In this document: piece by piece, positions 9,416 to 18,136 of the stretch | Layout of the letters: every line of letters starts with the position of its first letter | Numbering within the stretch: position 1 is the stretch's first letter | DNA from: Streptomyces sp. NRRL B-24085 | GTDB lineage: Bacteria; Actinomycetota; Actinomycetes; Streptomycetales; Streptomycetaceae | DNA length: 35,343 bases | Direction: 5' to 3' | Assembly: GCF_001282115.1 (NCBI RefSeq) | Contig: NZ_LJBR01000026.1 | Coordinates: 1 to 35,343 of the forward strand | Position numbers and translations under genes: made by a program | Notes under the pieces: generated by a model | Database searches by the model: none | What the model was told of the DNA's origin: nothing | The model's input: only the letters and a program-made list of their open reading frames with translations

Positions 9416-10342
9416 ATGGATCTCGACGCCGTACGCACCTTCGTCGCCGTGGCGGACGCGGGGCGGTTCCAGGAGGCCGCCGACCGGCTCGCGGTCACCC
9501 AGCAGGCGGTGTCGAAACGGGTCGCCGCGCTGGAGAAGGACCTCGGGGCACGGCTGTTCACCCGCACCCCGCGCGGCGCCCGGCTGACCATCGACGGACA
9601 GGCGTTCCTGCCGCACGCCCGCGAACTGCTCCGGGCCGCGGAGCGGGCGGCGGCCTCGGTACGGCCGGGCAGCCGGGCCCTGCGCGTCGACGTGATCGGC
9701 CGTCGGCTCGCCCCCGCGGAACTGCTGCGCGCCTTCCACCGCGCGCACCCCGGCATCGAGCTCGACGTCGTCACCCTCTTCGACGCCGACGCGGCCCTCG
9801 CCGCGTTGCGGTCCGGCACGATCGACGCCACCTTCCGCGCCGTCCCGCACTCCGCGGGGCAGTCGGCCGACGGTGTCGAGTCCGCGCGGGTCTACGACGA
9901 ACCGGTCCAACTGCTCACCGGCCCCGGCCACCCGCTCGCCGGGGCCCGCTCGGTGACCCCCTCCGGCCTGGCAGGGCACCGCATCTGGATGCCCGGCCTG
10001 GTCACCGGGACCGAGTGGGGCACCTACTACGACGACCTCGCCGCCGCCTTCGGCCTCACCATCGAGGTCACCGGCCCCGACTTCGGCACCGACCCCCTCC
10101 TCGACACCATCGCCGACTCCGCGAGCCTGGCCACGCTCGTCGGTGAACTGACCCGTCTGGTCTGGCCGTCCGACCAGGACCTGCGCCGCATCCCGGTGCA
10201 CGGGCCCACGCCGGTCTACCCCCACTCCCTGCTCTGGCGCGCGGACAACCCCCATCCGGCCCTCGCCGCCCTCCGGGACCACCTGCACGCCACACTGCCC
10301 GAACCACCGGGCGTGGGAACCTGGGCGCCGAGCTGGGCCTAG
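9416..10342 (+). CDS. LysR-family transcriptional regulator
   Basis: A 308-aa regulator. The winged helix-turn-helix occupies residues 1-60 (MDLDAVRTFVAVADAGRFQE, then AVTQQAVSKRVAALEKDLGA), with the family's typical LGARLFTRTPRG end. A periplasmic-binding-like effector domain follows (about 90-295) and begins with LRVDVIGRRLAPAELLRAFH. The ATG at 9416 follows TACGCT by 6 nt and has no Shine-Dalgarno, so the mRNA is probably leaderless. It diverges from the MFS exporter gene, the classical layout for a LysR that governs its neighbour. Its stop overlaps the stop of the convergent methyltransferase gene in the sequence CTAG. The inducer is unknown. Confidence 0.92.
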   Translation: MDLDAVRTFVAVADAGRFQEAADRLAVTQQAVSKRVAALEKDLGARLFTRTPRGARLTIDGQAFLPHARELLRAAERAAASVRPGSRALRVDVIGRRLAPAELLRAFHRAHPGIELDVVTLFDADAALAALRSGTIDATFRAVPHSAGQSADGVESARVYDEPVQLLTGPGHPLAGARSVTPSGLAGHRIWMPGLVTGTEWGTYYDDLAAAFGLTIEVTGPDFGTDPLLDTIADSASLATLVGELTRLVWPSDQDLRRIPVHGPTPVYPHSLLWRADNPHPALAALRDHLHATLPEPPGVGTWAPSWA

Positions 10343-11130
10343 GTCCTGATGCCGGTGACGACGTGGGCGTACAGCTCCTCCGAGACCGCGAGGCGGGAGG
10401 TCAGACCGCTGCGGGTGAAGGCGTCGAGGGCGGCGGCGGCCTGGCGTTCGCTGGTCTCGACGAGGAGGCAGCCGCCGGGGGCGAGCCACCGCGGGGCCCC
10501 GGCCGCGACCCGGCGCAGGACGTCCAGCCCGTCGGTGCCGCCGTCGAGGGCGACCAGGGGCTCGTGGTCGCGGGCCTCGGTGGGCAGGAGGGCGACCTCC
10601 TCGGTGGGGACGTAGGGGACGTTGGCCGCGAGGATGTCGATCCGTCCGCGCAGGCCGGCGGGCAGGGCCTCGAAGAGGTCGCCGGTGTGCACCCGGCCGC
10701 CCGCGGCGGCCGTGTTGCGGCGGGCGCAGTCCACCGCGGCCGGGTCGATGTCGGCCGCGTGCAGTTCGACCGGGCCGAGCGCGGCCGCGAGCGCGGCGCC
10801 GACCGCGCCCGAGCCGCAGCACAGGTCCACGACGACACGGGCGCCCGGTGCCAGGGCGAGGGCCTGGTCGACGAGGAACTCGGTGCGGCGGCGCGGCACG
10901 AAGACGCCGGGGGCCACGGTGATGCGCAGTCCCCTGAACTCGGCCCAGCCGACGACGAGTTCGAGGGGGTGTCCGGTGACCCGGCGGTCGACCATGTCGG
11001 CCAGTTCGTCCGGGGTGCGGGCGGCGGCGAGGATCAGCCGGGCCTCGTCCTCGGCGAAGACGCAGCCCGCGGAGCGCAGGGCGGCGACGACGGCGTCGGG
11101 GGAAGCGAAACGGGGAGAGAGTGAGGGCAT
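10339..11130 (-). CDS. PrmC/HemK-like protein N5-glutamine methyltransferase paralogue
   Basis: A 263-aa SAM-dependent methyltransferase related to PrmC, which methylates the GGQ glutamine of release factors. An N-terminal helical region leads to the Rossmann fold with motif I VVDLCCGSGAVGAALA, and then the substrate motif NVPYVP. Canonical PrmC has NPPY; the NVPY form marks a separate actinobacterial group annotated as putative protein-(glutamine-N5) methyltransferase, so the substrate may not be RF1/RF2. The acidic HAADIDPAAVDCARRN and the VPRRRTEFLV segment are also family-typical. The start ATG at 11130 has only a weak ribosome site (AAAGG 13 nt away). The mRNA leader could hold a short upstream ORF (11182-11250). 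Confidence 0.85.
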   Translation of the reverse strand: MPSLSPRFASPDAVVAALRSAGCVFAEDEARLILAAARTPDELADMVDRRVTGHPLELVVGWAEFRGLRITVAPGVFVPRRRTEFLVDQALALAPGARVVVDLCCGSGAVGAALAAALGPVELHAADIDPAAVDCARRNTAAAGGRVHTGDLFEALPAGLRGRIDILAANVPYVPTEEVALLPTEARDHEPLVALDGGTDGLDVLRRVAAGAPRWLAPGGCLLVETSERQAAAALDAFTRSGLTSRLAVSEELYAHVVTGIRT

Positions 11131-11181
11131 GGAAGCCGAGAGCCTTTCGAGAGCCGAAGGGCGCTCCCGCGGTCACCTGGG

Positions 11182-11250
11182 CTACCGGCGGTGACCCGCG
11201 TCGACGCGAGGAGGGAGCACCCGGTCTGACACAGCGTTGATGGGTCTCAC
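11182..11250 (-). other. Possible 22-codon leader ORF upstream of the PrmC-like gene
   Basis: On the minus strand a GTG at 11250 opens a 22-codon frame, MRPINAVSDRVLPP and on, ending in TAG at 11182, 51 bp before the PrmC-like start. A -10-like TAGGGT sits near 11295-11300 on the same strand. Between the uORF and the gene, GGCTCTCG occurs twice in direct repeat. The Shine-Dalgarno (GAGGAG) touches the GTG, which is poor spacing, so translation is doubtful. Confidence 0.25.
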
Positions 11251-11353
11251 CTCCTCGGTGCCTCACGGCCGGGACCTCCCCCGGCCGGACGGCCACCCTA
11301 CCCCAGGGCCCCCTGAGTTGTACTCTGCAACCAGTACCGCGAAGGAGGTCCCG

Positions 11354-11794
11354 GTGGAAGCAGCGACGGCCGTGGAGACGATCCAGCGCGAGATGACGGT
11401 CTTCGCGCGACGGGCCCGCGCCTCGGCGGGCCGCCTGCATCCCGAGCTGTCGCTGGTGTCGTACACGCTCCTCGGGCATCTGGAGGAGCGCGACGGCTGC
11501 CGCGCCACCGACCTGGCCGCCCACTACGCCCTGGACAAGTCCACGGTGAGCCGCCAGGTCACCGCCCTGGAGCGGGCCGGCCTCGTCGAGCGGCGCCAGG
11601 ACCCGGAGGACCACCGGGTCCAGGTGCTGCATCTGACCGGGGCCGGCCGGCGCATCCTGGGCCAGGTCACCGTGAGCCGCCGCGCGGCCGTCGGCGAGCG
11701 GCTCGCGGACTGGTCGCGGGAGGATCTGGAGCGGTTCGCCGGGTACCTCGTGCGCTACAACGCCTGGCCCGGGCCGGCCGGCGGTCCTCAGTAG
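11354..11794 (+). CDS. MarR-family transcriptional regulator
   Basis: A 146-aa winged-helix regulator. The helix-turn-helix core is ATDLAAHYALDKSTVSRQV (about residues 52-72). The wing (VERRQDPEDHRVQVLHLT) includes the conserved D-x-R of MarR proteins. The dimerisation helices lie at each end. The start GTG at 11354 follows an excellent AAGGAGGT. Upstream, GTTGTACTCTGCAAC (arms GTTG/CAAC) overlaps the likely promoter and may be its own operator. The gene's end overlaps the end of the convergent GNAT gene by 7 bp. Target genes are not evident, though the adjacent NADP-oxidoreductase/GNAT pair is a candidate. Confidence 0.9.
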   Translation: MEAATAVETIQREMTVFARRARASAGRLHPELSLVSYTLLGHLEERDGCRATDLAAHYALDKSTVSRQVTALERAGLVERRQDPEDHRVQVLHLTGAGRRILGQVTVSRRAAVGERLADWSREDLERFAGYLVRYNAWPGPAGGPQ

Positions 11795-12498
11795 GCCTCC
11801 TCCGGCAGCCGCTCGGGCACCCGTGCGGCGAGGAAGGCGGTGGTGCGCCGGAGCCGGAAGCCGAGGGACTCGTAGAGCCGGACGGCCTGGGTGTTGTGGG
11901 CGCCGGTGTGCAGGAACGGCGTCTCCCCGCGTTGCCGTATGCCGTGCGCGACAGCGCGGATCAGCCGGGTCGCCAGGCCCTGTCCGCGGACGGCGGGGTC
12001 GGTGCAGACCGCGCTGATCTCGGTCCAGCCCGGCGGGTGCAGCCGCTCCCCCGCCATCGCGACGAGGGCGCCGTCCCGGCGTATGCCCAGGTAGGTGCCC
12101 ATCTCTATGGTGCGGGGCAGAAAGGGTCCGGGGCGGGTGCGGGCGATCAGGTCGAGGATCTCGGGCACGTCGGCGGGGCCGAGGCGGACCGCCTCCGGGT
12201 CGGGCGCGGTGTCGAGGCCGTCGTCCACGAGCTGCACGCCCTCGACGTGGAAGGTGACCTCCCAGCCCTCGGGCACCTGCCCGGAGTACGCCGTCAGCGG
12301 GACCTCCGCGCCGGCACCCGCGAGCGCGGCGAGGTCGGCCCAGTCGCCCGCGTCGGGCTCGTCGGGCAGGGCCAGCCACGGGGAGACGTCGACGGGGTAG
12401 CGCAGGACCCGCCCGCGCTTCTCGGCGAAGTGGGCGTGCGGGCCGGTCAGGGAGGCGAGGGCCGGGTTGTCGAGGACGTGCGGTGCGCCGCCGGTCAT
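11788..12498 (-). CDS. GNAT-family N-acetyltransferase
   Basis: A 236-aa protein with a C-terminal GNAT domain (about residues 105-230). The acetyl-CoA loop is VRGQGLATRLIRAV (motif A, R/Q-x-x-G-x-G/A), preceded by the beta-strand WTEISAVCTDP. It ends with AVRLYESLGFRLRR (motif B, typical Y-ESLGF). The first ~100 residues are not obviously homologous to a second GNAT domain, though this FR47-like group often has one. Its ATG overlaps the stop of the upstream oxidoreductase gene (ATGA at 12495-12498), so the two are translationally coupled. The substrate is unknown. Confidence 0.87.
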   Translation of the reverse strand: MTGGAPHVLDNPALASLTGPHAHFAEKRGRVLRYPVDVSPWLALPDEPDAGDWADLAALAGAGAEVPLTAYSGQVPEGWEVTFHVEGVQLVDDGLDTAPDPEAVRLGPADVPEILDLIARTRPGPFLPRTIEMGTYLGIRRDGALVAMAGERLHPPGWTEISAVCTDPAVRGQGLATRLIRAVAHGIRQRGETPFLHTGAHNTQAVRLYESLGFRLRRTTAFLAARVPERLPEEAY

Positions 12499-13412
12499 CG
12501 GGCGACCTCGATGACGGTCTTGCCGCGGGCGTGGCCTTCCTCGACCGTGCGCAGCGCGTCGCCCGCCCTGTCGAGGGGAAACGTTTCGGTGATGTGCGGG
12601 TCCAGATCTCCCGCGACCACGAGCCGCGCGACCTCCGCCAGTACGGCCGCGTTGCGGGCCCGCGCCACCCGTGCCCCGCCCAAGCGCCGCACGTCCTCCT
12701 CCGGGGCACCGGCGGTGATCAGCTTCGACCGGTCGGTGAGCAGCTCGGCGGCCTCGGCCAGGACCCGACCTCCCACGAGGTCGTAGACGCCGTCCGGCGC
12801 GGTCGCCCGGGCCCGCTCCGCCCAGTCGGGACCGGAGGGGACATGGACGGCGCCGAGCGACTCGACGAAGTCCTTCTTGCCCACGCTCGCCACGCCGACC
12901 ACGTGCAGACCGACGGCACGGGCGATCTGCACGGCCGCCGCGCCGACTCCGCCGCCCGCGCCGGTCACCAGCAGCGTGGTGCCCGGGGGAAGGCCGAGCT
13001 GGCGAACGCCGTCGTACGCGGTCGCGGCGGCCACGGGCAGGGTGGCGGCCACCGTGTGGGGCAGCTCCGCGGGCTTGTGCGCGGCGACGGAGGCCGGCAC
13101 CAGTGTGTACTCGGTGTAGCCGCCCGCGAGCGCGGTGCCGAAGACCTCGTCCCCGACGGCGAAGCCCTCGACGCCGTCCCCGGTCCCCTCGACGACACCG
13201 GAGACCTCGTTGCCGAACACGACCGGGAAGACCGGCTCCTCGTGCTCGCCGGGGCGCCGGAAGCCGTTGCGCTGCTTCCAGTCCACGGGGTTCACGCCCG
13301 CCGCGCGGACGGCCACCAGCAGCAGGCCGGGGCCCGGGCTCGGCCGGTCCACGTCCACGAACGCCTCGGTCTCCGGTCCGCCGTACCGCGTGAAGACGTA
13401 CGCCTTCGGCAT
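12495..13412 (-). CDS. NADP-dependent quinone/zinc-type alcohol dehydrogenase family oxidoreductase
   Basis: A 305-aa medium-chain dehydrogenase/reductase. The N-terminal GroES-like domain has the family run AAGVNPVDWKQRNGF and VFGNEVSGVVEGTG. The Rossmann domain starts with LLVTGAGGGVGAAAVQIAR, the AxGGVG signature of quinone oxidoreductases, which lack zinc. It probably reduces a quinone or enone with NADPH in the cytosol. The start at 13412 (MPKAYVFTRYGG) is preceded by GGGAGCAG; an in-frame codon at 13460 gives an Arg-rich, unlikely extension. It is the first gene of a two-gene unit with the GNAT gene. It diverges from the molybdopterin gene. Confidence 0.9.
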   Translation of the reverse strand: MPKAYVFTRYGGPETEAFVDVDRPSPGPGLLLVAVRAAGVNPVDWKQRNGFRRPGEHEEPVFPVVFGNEVSGVVEGTGDGVEGFAVGDEVFGTALAGGYTEYTLVPASVAAHKPAELPHTVAATLPVAAATAYDGVRQLGLPPGTTLLVTGAGGGVGAAAVQIARAVGLHVVGVASVGKKDFVESLGAVHVPSGPDWAERARATAPDGVYDLVGGRVLAEAAELLTDRSKLITAGAPEEDVRRLGGARVARARNAAVLAEVARLVVAGDLDPHITETFPLDRAGDALRTVEEGHARGKTVIEVAR

Positions 13413-13581
13413 CTGCTCCCTCACTCTCCTCGCGCAGTCACCGGGCCACCGGCCCGGCACACCAGCGCCAAGGAGCGGCGTGCGACGGCTATTCCCGGGC
13501 CCTCCCAGTGTTCATACGGCTGCAACGATCGGGGCACTGACCTGGGACGGGGCACCCGCGGCGACAGCGTACGGTTGAAGC

Positions 13582-14179
<598 letters not shown>

Positions 14180-14187
<8 letters not shown>

Positions 14188-14950
14188 GGCGCCCTCCTCC
14201 CCCGCCCCCGCCCCGGTCAGCCGGTTCGCGGTGCCGGGGCGCATCGCGGTCGCCGAAGGCGTCGGCGCCGTCTGGCAGACCGCCACGCTGACCGAGATCC
14301 GCCGCGAGACGCCGTACGTGTCCACGTTCCGCTTCGCGGTGCCCGCCTGGCAGGGGCATCTGCCCGGACAGCACCTGATGCTGCGGCTGACCGCCGAGGA
14401 CGGCTACACGGCCCAGCGCCACTACTCGATCGCGTCCCCGCCGGAGGACACCTGGCACATCGAGCTGACCCTGGACCACGTCGAGGGCGGTGAGGTCTCG
14501 GGCTGGTTCCACACGGTCGCCCGGCCCGGGGACGAGATCGAGGTGCGGGGGCCGCTGAGCGGTTTCTTCGCCTGGCCCGGCGACCGACCCGCACTGCTGG
14601 TCGGAGCCGGTTCCGGCGTCGTACCGCTGATGTCGATGGTGCGCCACCACCGGGCCCGCGGACTGTCCGTGCCGCTGCGGCTGCTCGTGTCGGCGCGCAG
14701 CCCCGAGGAGCTGGTCTACGCGCGGGAGTTCGGCGCCGAGACCACCCCGGTGTTCACGCGGAGCGCCCCGGCCGGGGTGCCCGTGGGACGTCTGTCGGCG
14801 GCACATGTGGCCCCCCTCCTGGCCGAGCGGCCCGAGGGCGGCTGGGAGGCCTATGTGTGCGGTTCCAACGCGTTCGCCGAGCACGCCTCGCGGCTGCTGG
14901 TGAAGGCGGGCCAGCCGGTGGACCGGATCCGGATCGAGCGCTTCGGCTGA
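14180..14950 (+). CDS. Ferredoxin-reductase-type FAD/NAD(P) oxidoreductase
   Basis: A 256-aa flavoprotein of the FNR superfamily. The FAD-binding motif is AQRHYSIASPP (RxYS), preceded by LPGQHLMLRL. The NAD(P)-binding half has LLVGAGSGVVPLMSMVRH. The NAD-site end reads WEAYVCGSNAFAEHASRLL, the CGxxxF pattern. There is no C-terminal 2Fe-2S domain, so electrons must pass from flavin directly to a partner. Its GTG start at 14180 lies 8 bp inside the molybdopterin gene, so the two are translationally coupled. The simplest role is to supply NAD(P)H electrons to the Mo enzyme; this is inference from gene order. Confidence 0.9.
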
Positions 14951-15067
14951 CCGTGTGCCCCTGCGCACCGCGGGCGTGGTGTCCGCCCCCGCAAGTGAAC
15001 GACGCGGATGGAGGGGTACTACATCTGTGTGACCACTCGCAGGGGTGCGCGGTGCGGAGGTCCGACG

Positions 15068-15652
15068 ATGCGAACCCGGGTGCGCGGCTGGCGCTGGCGG
15101 CGCAATCCGCTCCGGCGCCGGTCGGACGTCGTCGAGGCGTGGACGGTGCTGGCCGTCGCCGTCCTGATGCTGCTGGGCGCCCCGCTGATCGGCGCGGTGG
15201 CGGGCCGGTGGGCGCATGACGACGCCCGTGCGGTGGCCGTCGAGCAGCGCTCCGAACGGCACCGGGTCCAGGTGGAGGTCGTGGGCAGGGCCCCGGACTC
15301 GCCGCCCACGGTCCAGGGCGCCCGGGAGCGCTCCTACCGGGTGACCGTGCGCTGGACGGAGGCCGGGGGCGCCACGAGGACCGCCGAGGCGCGGGTCCCG
15401 GCCGGTACCGACGAGGGCGAGAGGGTCTACGTGTGGTTCGACTCCCGCGGGCGGAGCGTGGCCCCGCCGCCGGACGAGACCGCGATCTGGCAGCACACGC
15501 TGGTCATGGGCGCCTGCGGCGCGGGCGCCACGATCGCCGTGATCCTCCTCGGCCACTCGCTCGTCCGAGGTGTGGCGAGCCGCCACCGGCTCGCCGAGTG
15601 GGAGCGGGACTGGGCGCTGACCGAACCGCAGTGGACCCGCCGCCGGGCCTGA
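15068..15652 (+). CDS. Rv1733c-like two-helix membrane protein
   Basis: A 194-aa protein of the actinobacterial Rv1733c-like family. It has an Arg-rich N-terminus (MRTRVRGWRWRRNPLRRR) and a first membrane helix at about residues 25-48 (VLAVAVLMLLGAPLIGAVAG). An extracytoplasmic beta-rich part follows (YRVTVRWTEAGGATRTAEA), then a second helix near 150-170 (MGACGAGATIAVILLGHSLV) and a short cytosolic tail. Function unknown; the mycobacterial member is a dormancy-induced antigen. The ATG at 15068 has GGAGG 7 nt upstream. An ATG at 15008 is less likely because it lies within probable promoter sequence (GTACTACATCT near 15017). Confidence 0.85.
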   Translation: MRTRVRGWRWRRNPLRRRSDVVEAWTVLAVAVLMLLGAPLIGAVAGRWAHDDARAVAVEQRSERHRVQVEVVGRAPDSPPTVQGARERSYRVTVRWTEAGGATRTAEARVPAGTDEGERVYVWFDSRGRSVAPPPDETAIWQHTLVMGACGAGATIAVILLGHSLVRGVASRHRLAEWERDWALTEPQWTRRRA

Positions 15653-15878
15653 CCGCACAGTCCCCCGACGACGGCGGTGGTGACCCGACCATTCGCGACG
15701 GCCGTCGATCAGCTGCCCGCCGTGCCCGGCCGCCGGTCCCGCCCTCTTGACCAGCAGGTCCACGACCGTGGGGAGGTCGGCAGCCGGCCGGCCGGTGCCG
15801 CAAGGGCCTGGCGATTCGTCCGACCACCCACGTACGGTGTGATCATCCGGCACTGTCCCTTCGTGAAGGCGGTCCTGC

Positions 15879-16847
15879 ATGGCCCTGTTCGACCTCCCCA
15901 TCGACGAGTTGCGCGAGTACCGCAGCGACTCCACCGAGCCCGAGGACTTCGACGCGTTCTGGTCCAAGACCCTCCAGGAGGCCCGCGAGCACGACCTGGA
16001 CGCCCGCTTCGAACTCGTCGACACGGGCCTGTCCACGGTGAAGGTGTACGACGTGACGTTCGCCGGGTTCGGCGGCCACCCGGTCAAGGGCTGGTTCACG
16101 ATCCCCGCCGAGGTCTCCGCCCCGGTGCCGGTGGTCGTGGAGTTCATCGGGTACGGCGGCGGGCGCGGTCTGCCGCACGAGCACCTGCTGTGGGCGTCGA
16201 CGGGCCGGGCCCACTTCGTGATGGACACCCGCGGTCAGGGCAGCGCCTGGGGCGGCGGCGGAGGCACCGCCGACCCGGTGGCCGGCGCGCCCGCGTACCC
16301 GGGATTCATGACCCGGGGCGTGGACGCCCCCGAGAACTACTACTACCGCCGGGTGTTCACCGACGGTGTGCGGGCGGTGGAGGCGGCCCGTTCGCACCCG
16401 CTGACCGACCCCGCGCGCACGGTCGTCCTCGGCGGGAGCCAGGGCGGGGGCATCTCGATCGCGGTCGGCGGTCTGGTGCCGGACCTGGCGGCGGTCGCCC
16501 CGGACGTGCCGTTCCTGTGCGACTTCCCCCGCGCGGCGACCCTGACGGACCGTCACCCGTACCGGGAGATCGGCCTCTACCTCAAGACGCACCGCGGCCG
16601 CGCCGAGGACGTCCTGGGCACCCTCGCCTACTTCGACGGCGTCCACTTCGCGAGCCGCGGCCGCGCCCCGGCGCTCTTCTCGGCGGCCCTGGAGGACCAG
16701 ACCTGCCCGCCCTCCACCGTGTTCGCGGCCTTCAACGCCTGGAACCACGCCGACAAGGCGATCGAGGTCTACGACTTCAACGACCACGAGGGCGGCGGCC
16801 CCTACCAGGAGGCGGCGAAGCTGCGCTGGCTGCGCTCCTACGCCTGA
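15879..16847 (+). CDS. CE7-family acetyl esterase (acetyl xylan esterase / cephalosporin-C deacetylase)
   Basis: A 322-aa alpha/beta hydrolase removing acetyl groups from acetylated xylo-oligosaccharides or related esters. The catalytic triad is readable: Ser187 in GGSQGGG, Asp273 in ALEDQTCPP, and His303 in FNDHEGGG. The RGQGSAWG segment (about 118-125) is the conserved CE7 RGQ motif. There is no signal peptide, so it is cytosolic like other CE7 enzymes, acting on short imported sugars. Length matches the family (about 320). The ATG follows GAAGG with about 10-nt spacing. The gene stands alone; it could also act on other small acetyl esters. Confidence 0.93.
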   Translation: MALFDLPIDELREYRSDSTEPEDFDAFWSKTLQEAREHDLDARFELVDTGLSTVKVYDVTFAGFGGHPVKGWFTIPAEVSAPVPVVVEFIGYGGGRGLPHEHLLWASTGRAHFVMDTRGQGSAWGGGGGTADPVAGAPAYPGFMTRGVDAPENYYYRRVFTDGVRAVEAARSHPLTDPARTVVLGGSQGGGISIAVGGLVPDLAAVAPDVPFLCDFPRAATLTDRHPYREIGLYLKTHRGRAEDVLGTLAYFDGVHFASRGRAPALFSAALEDQTCPPSTVFAAFNAWNHADKAIEVYDFNDHEGGGPYQEAAKLRWLRSYA

Positions 16848-16873
16848 GTCCCGCCGGGAATCTTCCCCCCGGC

Positions 16874-16924
16874 CCGACCAGTCGGTATGTTCACGGGACC
16901 CGGATCGCGGTGTCGCGGTCCGGG
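16874..16924 (+). promoter_or_regulatory. Operator-like palindrome, -10 box and leader hairpin before the serine hydrolase gene
   Basis: CCGACCAGTCGG (16874-16885, arms CCGAC/GTCGG) abuts a -10-like TATGTT (16886-16891). CGGTCGG-type dyads are often TetR operators. Downstream, 16899-16924 forms a strong stem (CCCGGATCGCGG with TCGCGGTCCGGG, two G-U pairs) in the untranslated leader, before the GGAGGG ribosome site. No T tract follows, so it is not a simple terminator. Confidence 0.45.
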
Positions 16925-16947
16925 TTTCCGGCGATGACGGAGGGCCC

Positions 16948-18114
16948 ATGTCCGAGTACCGCCCGGCTGTCCACGGCCACTGCGACCAGCGCTTCGCGGC
17001 GGTGCGGACGGCGTTCGAGGAGAACTTCCGGGACCGGGCCGAACTGGGCGCCGCGGTGAGCGTCACGGTCGACGGCGAGACGGTCGTGGACCTGTGGGGC
17101 GGCTGGGCCGACGCGGCCCGCACCCGCCCCTGGGAGCGCGACACGCTCGTCAACGTGTGGTCGACGACGAAGGGCCCGACGGCCCTGTGCGCCCACATCC
17201 TGGCCGATCGCGGTCTGCTCGACCTGGACGCCCCGGTGGCCGCCTACTGGCCGGAGTTCGCCGCGGCGGGCAAGGACAGGGTCCTCGTACGGCACCTGCT
17301 CTCGCACCGGGCCGGGCTGGCCGGGCTGCGCGAACCCCACTCCCTCGCCGAGCTCTACGACTGGGAGCTGACGACCCGGCGGCTCGCGGCGACGGAGCCC
17401 TGGTGGGAGCCGGGCACGGTGTCCGGGTACCACGCGTTCACGTACGGCTTCCTGGTCGGCGAGGTCGTCCGGCGGGTCTCGGGGCTGCTGCCGGGGGCCT
17501 TCCTGGAACGGGAGGTGACGGGACCGCTCGGCATCGACTTCACCGTCGGCCTGCCGGAGAAGGAGGCCGGCCGCGCCGCCGAGCTGGTGCATCCGCCCGC
17601 CCCGTCGGCGAGCGAACAGGCGGCGGTCTTCGCTCAGATGACTCCCGCGACGATCGCCGCCCTGACCAACCCCGGGGCGGGCGCGGCCGAGGCGAACACG
17701 GCGGAGTGGCGGGCCGCCGAGATCCCCGCCGCGAACGGCCACGGCACCGCCCGGGCCGCCGCCGCGCTCTACGGGATCTTCGCCGGGCGGGGTTCCCTCG
17801 ACGGCCATCGCGTCCTGTCCCCCGAGGCCGCCGAGCGGGTCCGCGAGAGCCAGGGCAGATGCCGTGACCTGGTGCTGGGCGCGGGACTCGGCAGCGACAC
17901 GGAACTCGGGCTCGGCCTGTGGCTCAGCGGGCCGAGCGGCTCGTACGGGCCCAATCCGCGGGCCTTCGGGCACGACGGCTTCGGCGGGTCGTGCGGTCTG
18001 GCCGACCCGGAGGCGGGGGTCTCGCTGGGCTATGTGATGAACCGCATGGGGCCGCACATCGCCGACGACCCGCGGAAGACGGCGCTGATCGAGGCGTTGT
18101 ACAGCGCCCTGTGA
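16948..18114 (+). CDS. Serine hydrolase, class C beta-lactamase-like / family VIII esterase
   Basis: A 388-aa cytosolic serine hydrolase. The nucleophile motif SxxK is Ser72-Thr-Thr-Lys75 in VWSTTKGPT. The general-base tyrosine is in the GYHAFTYGFLVGEV segment (about 155-170). The third motif is HDGFGGSCGLAD near residue 345, the HxGxGG of EstB-type enzymes in place of KTG. No signal peptide is visible, which argues for an intracellular esterase rather than a secreted beta-lactamase or peptidase. The ATG at 16948 follows GGAGGG. It shares orientation with the CE7 esterase gene 100 bp upstream but appears to have its own promoter. Confidence 0.92.
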   Translation: MSEYRPAVHGHCDQRFAAVRTAFEENFRDRAELGAAVSVTVDGETVVDLWGGWADAARTRPWERDTLVNVWSTTKGPTALCAHILADRGLLDLDAPVAAYWPEFAAAGKDRVLVRHLLSHRAGLAGLREPHSLAELYDWELTTRRLAATEPWWEPGTVSGYHAFTYGFLVGEVVRRVSGLLPGAFLEREVTGPLGIDFTVGLPEKEAGRAAELVHPPAPSASEQAAVFAQMTPATIAALTNPGAGAAEANTAEWRAAEIPAANGHGTARAAAALYGIFAGRGSLDGHRVLSPEAAERVRESQGRCRDLVLGAGLGSDTELGLGLWLSGPSGSYGPNPRAFGHDGFGGSCGLADPEAGVSLGYVMNRMGPHIADDPRKTALIEALYSAL

Positions 18115-18136
18115 GCGCGGCCGTCCGGCACCGGGC

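Noticed and set aside
10339..10342. CTAG shared stop codons of the LysR and PrmC-like genes
   Set aside because: Short convergent overlaps are common in dense genomes; no sign of a special function.
9308..12709. 1133-codon minus-strand frame
   Set aside because: Crosses LysR, MarR and several real genes in the wrong frame; Arg/Pro/Gly-rich with no motif.
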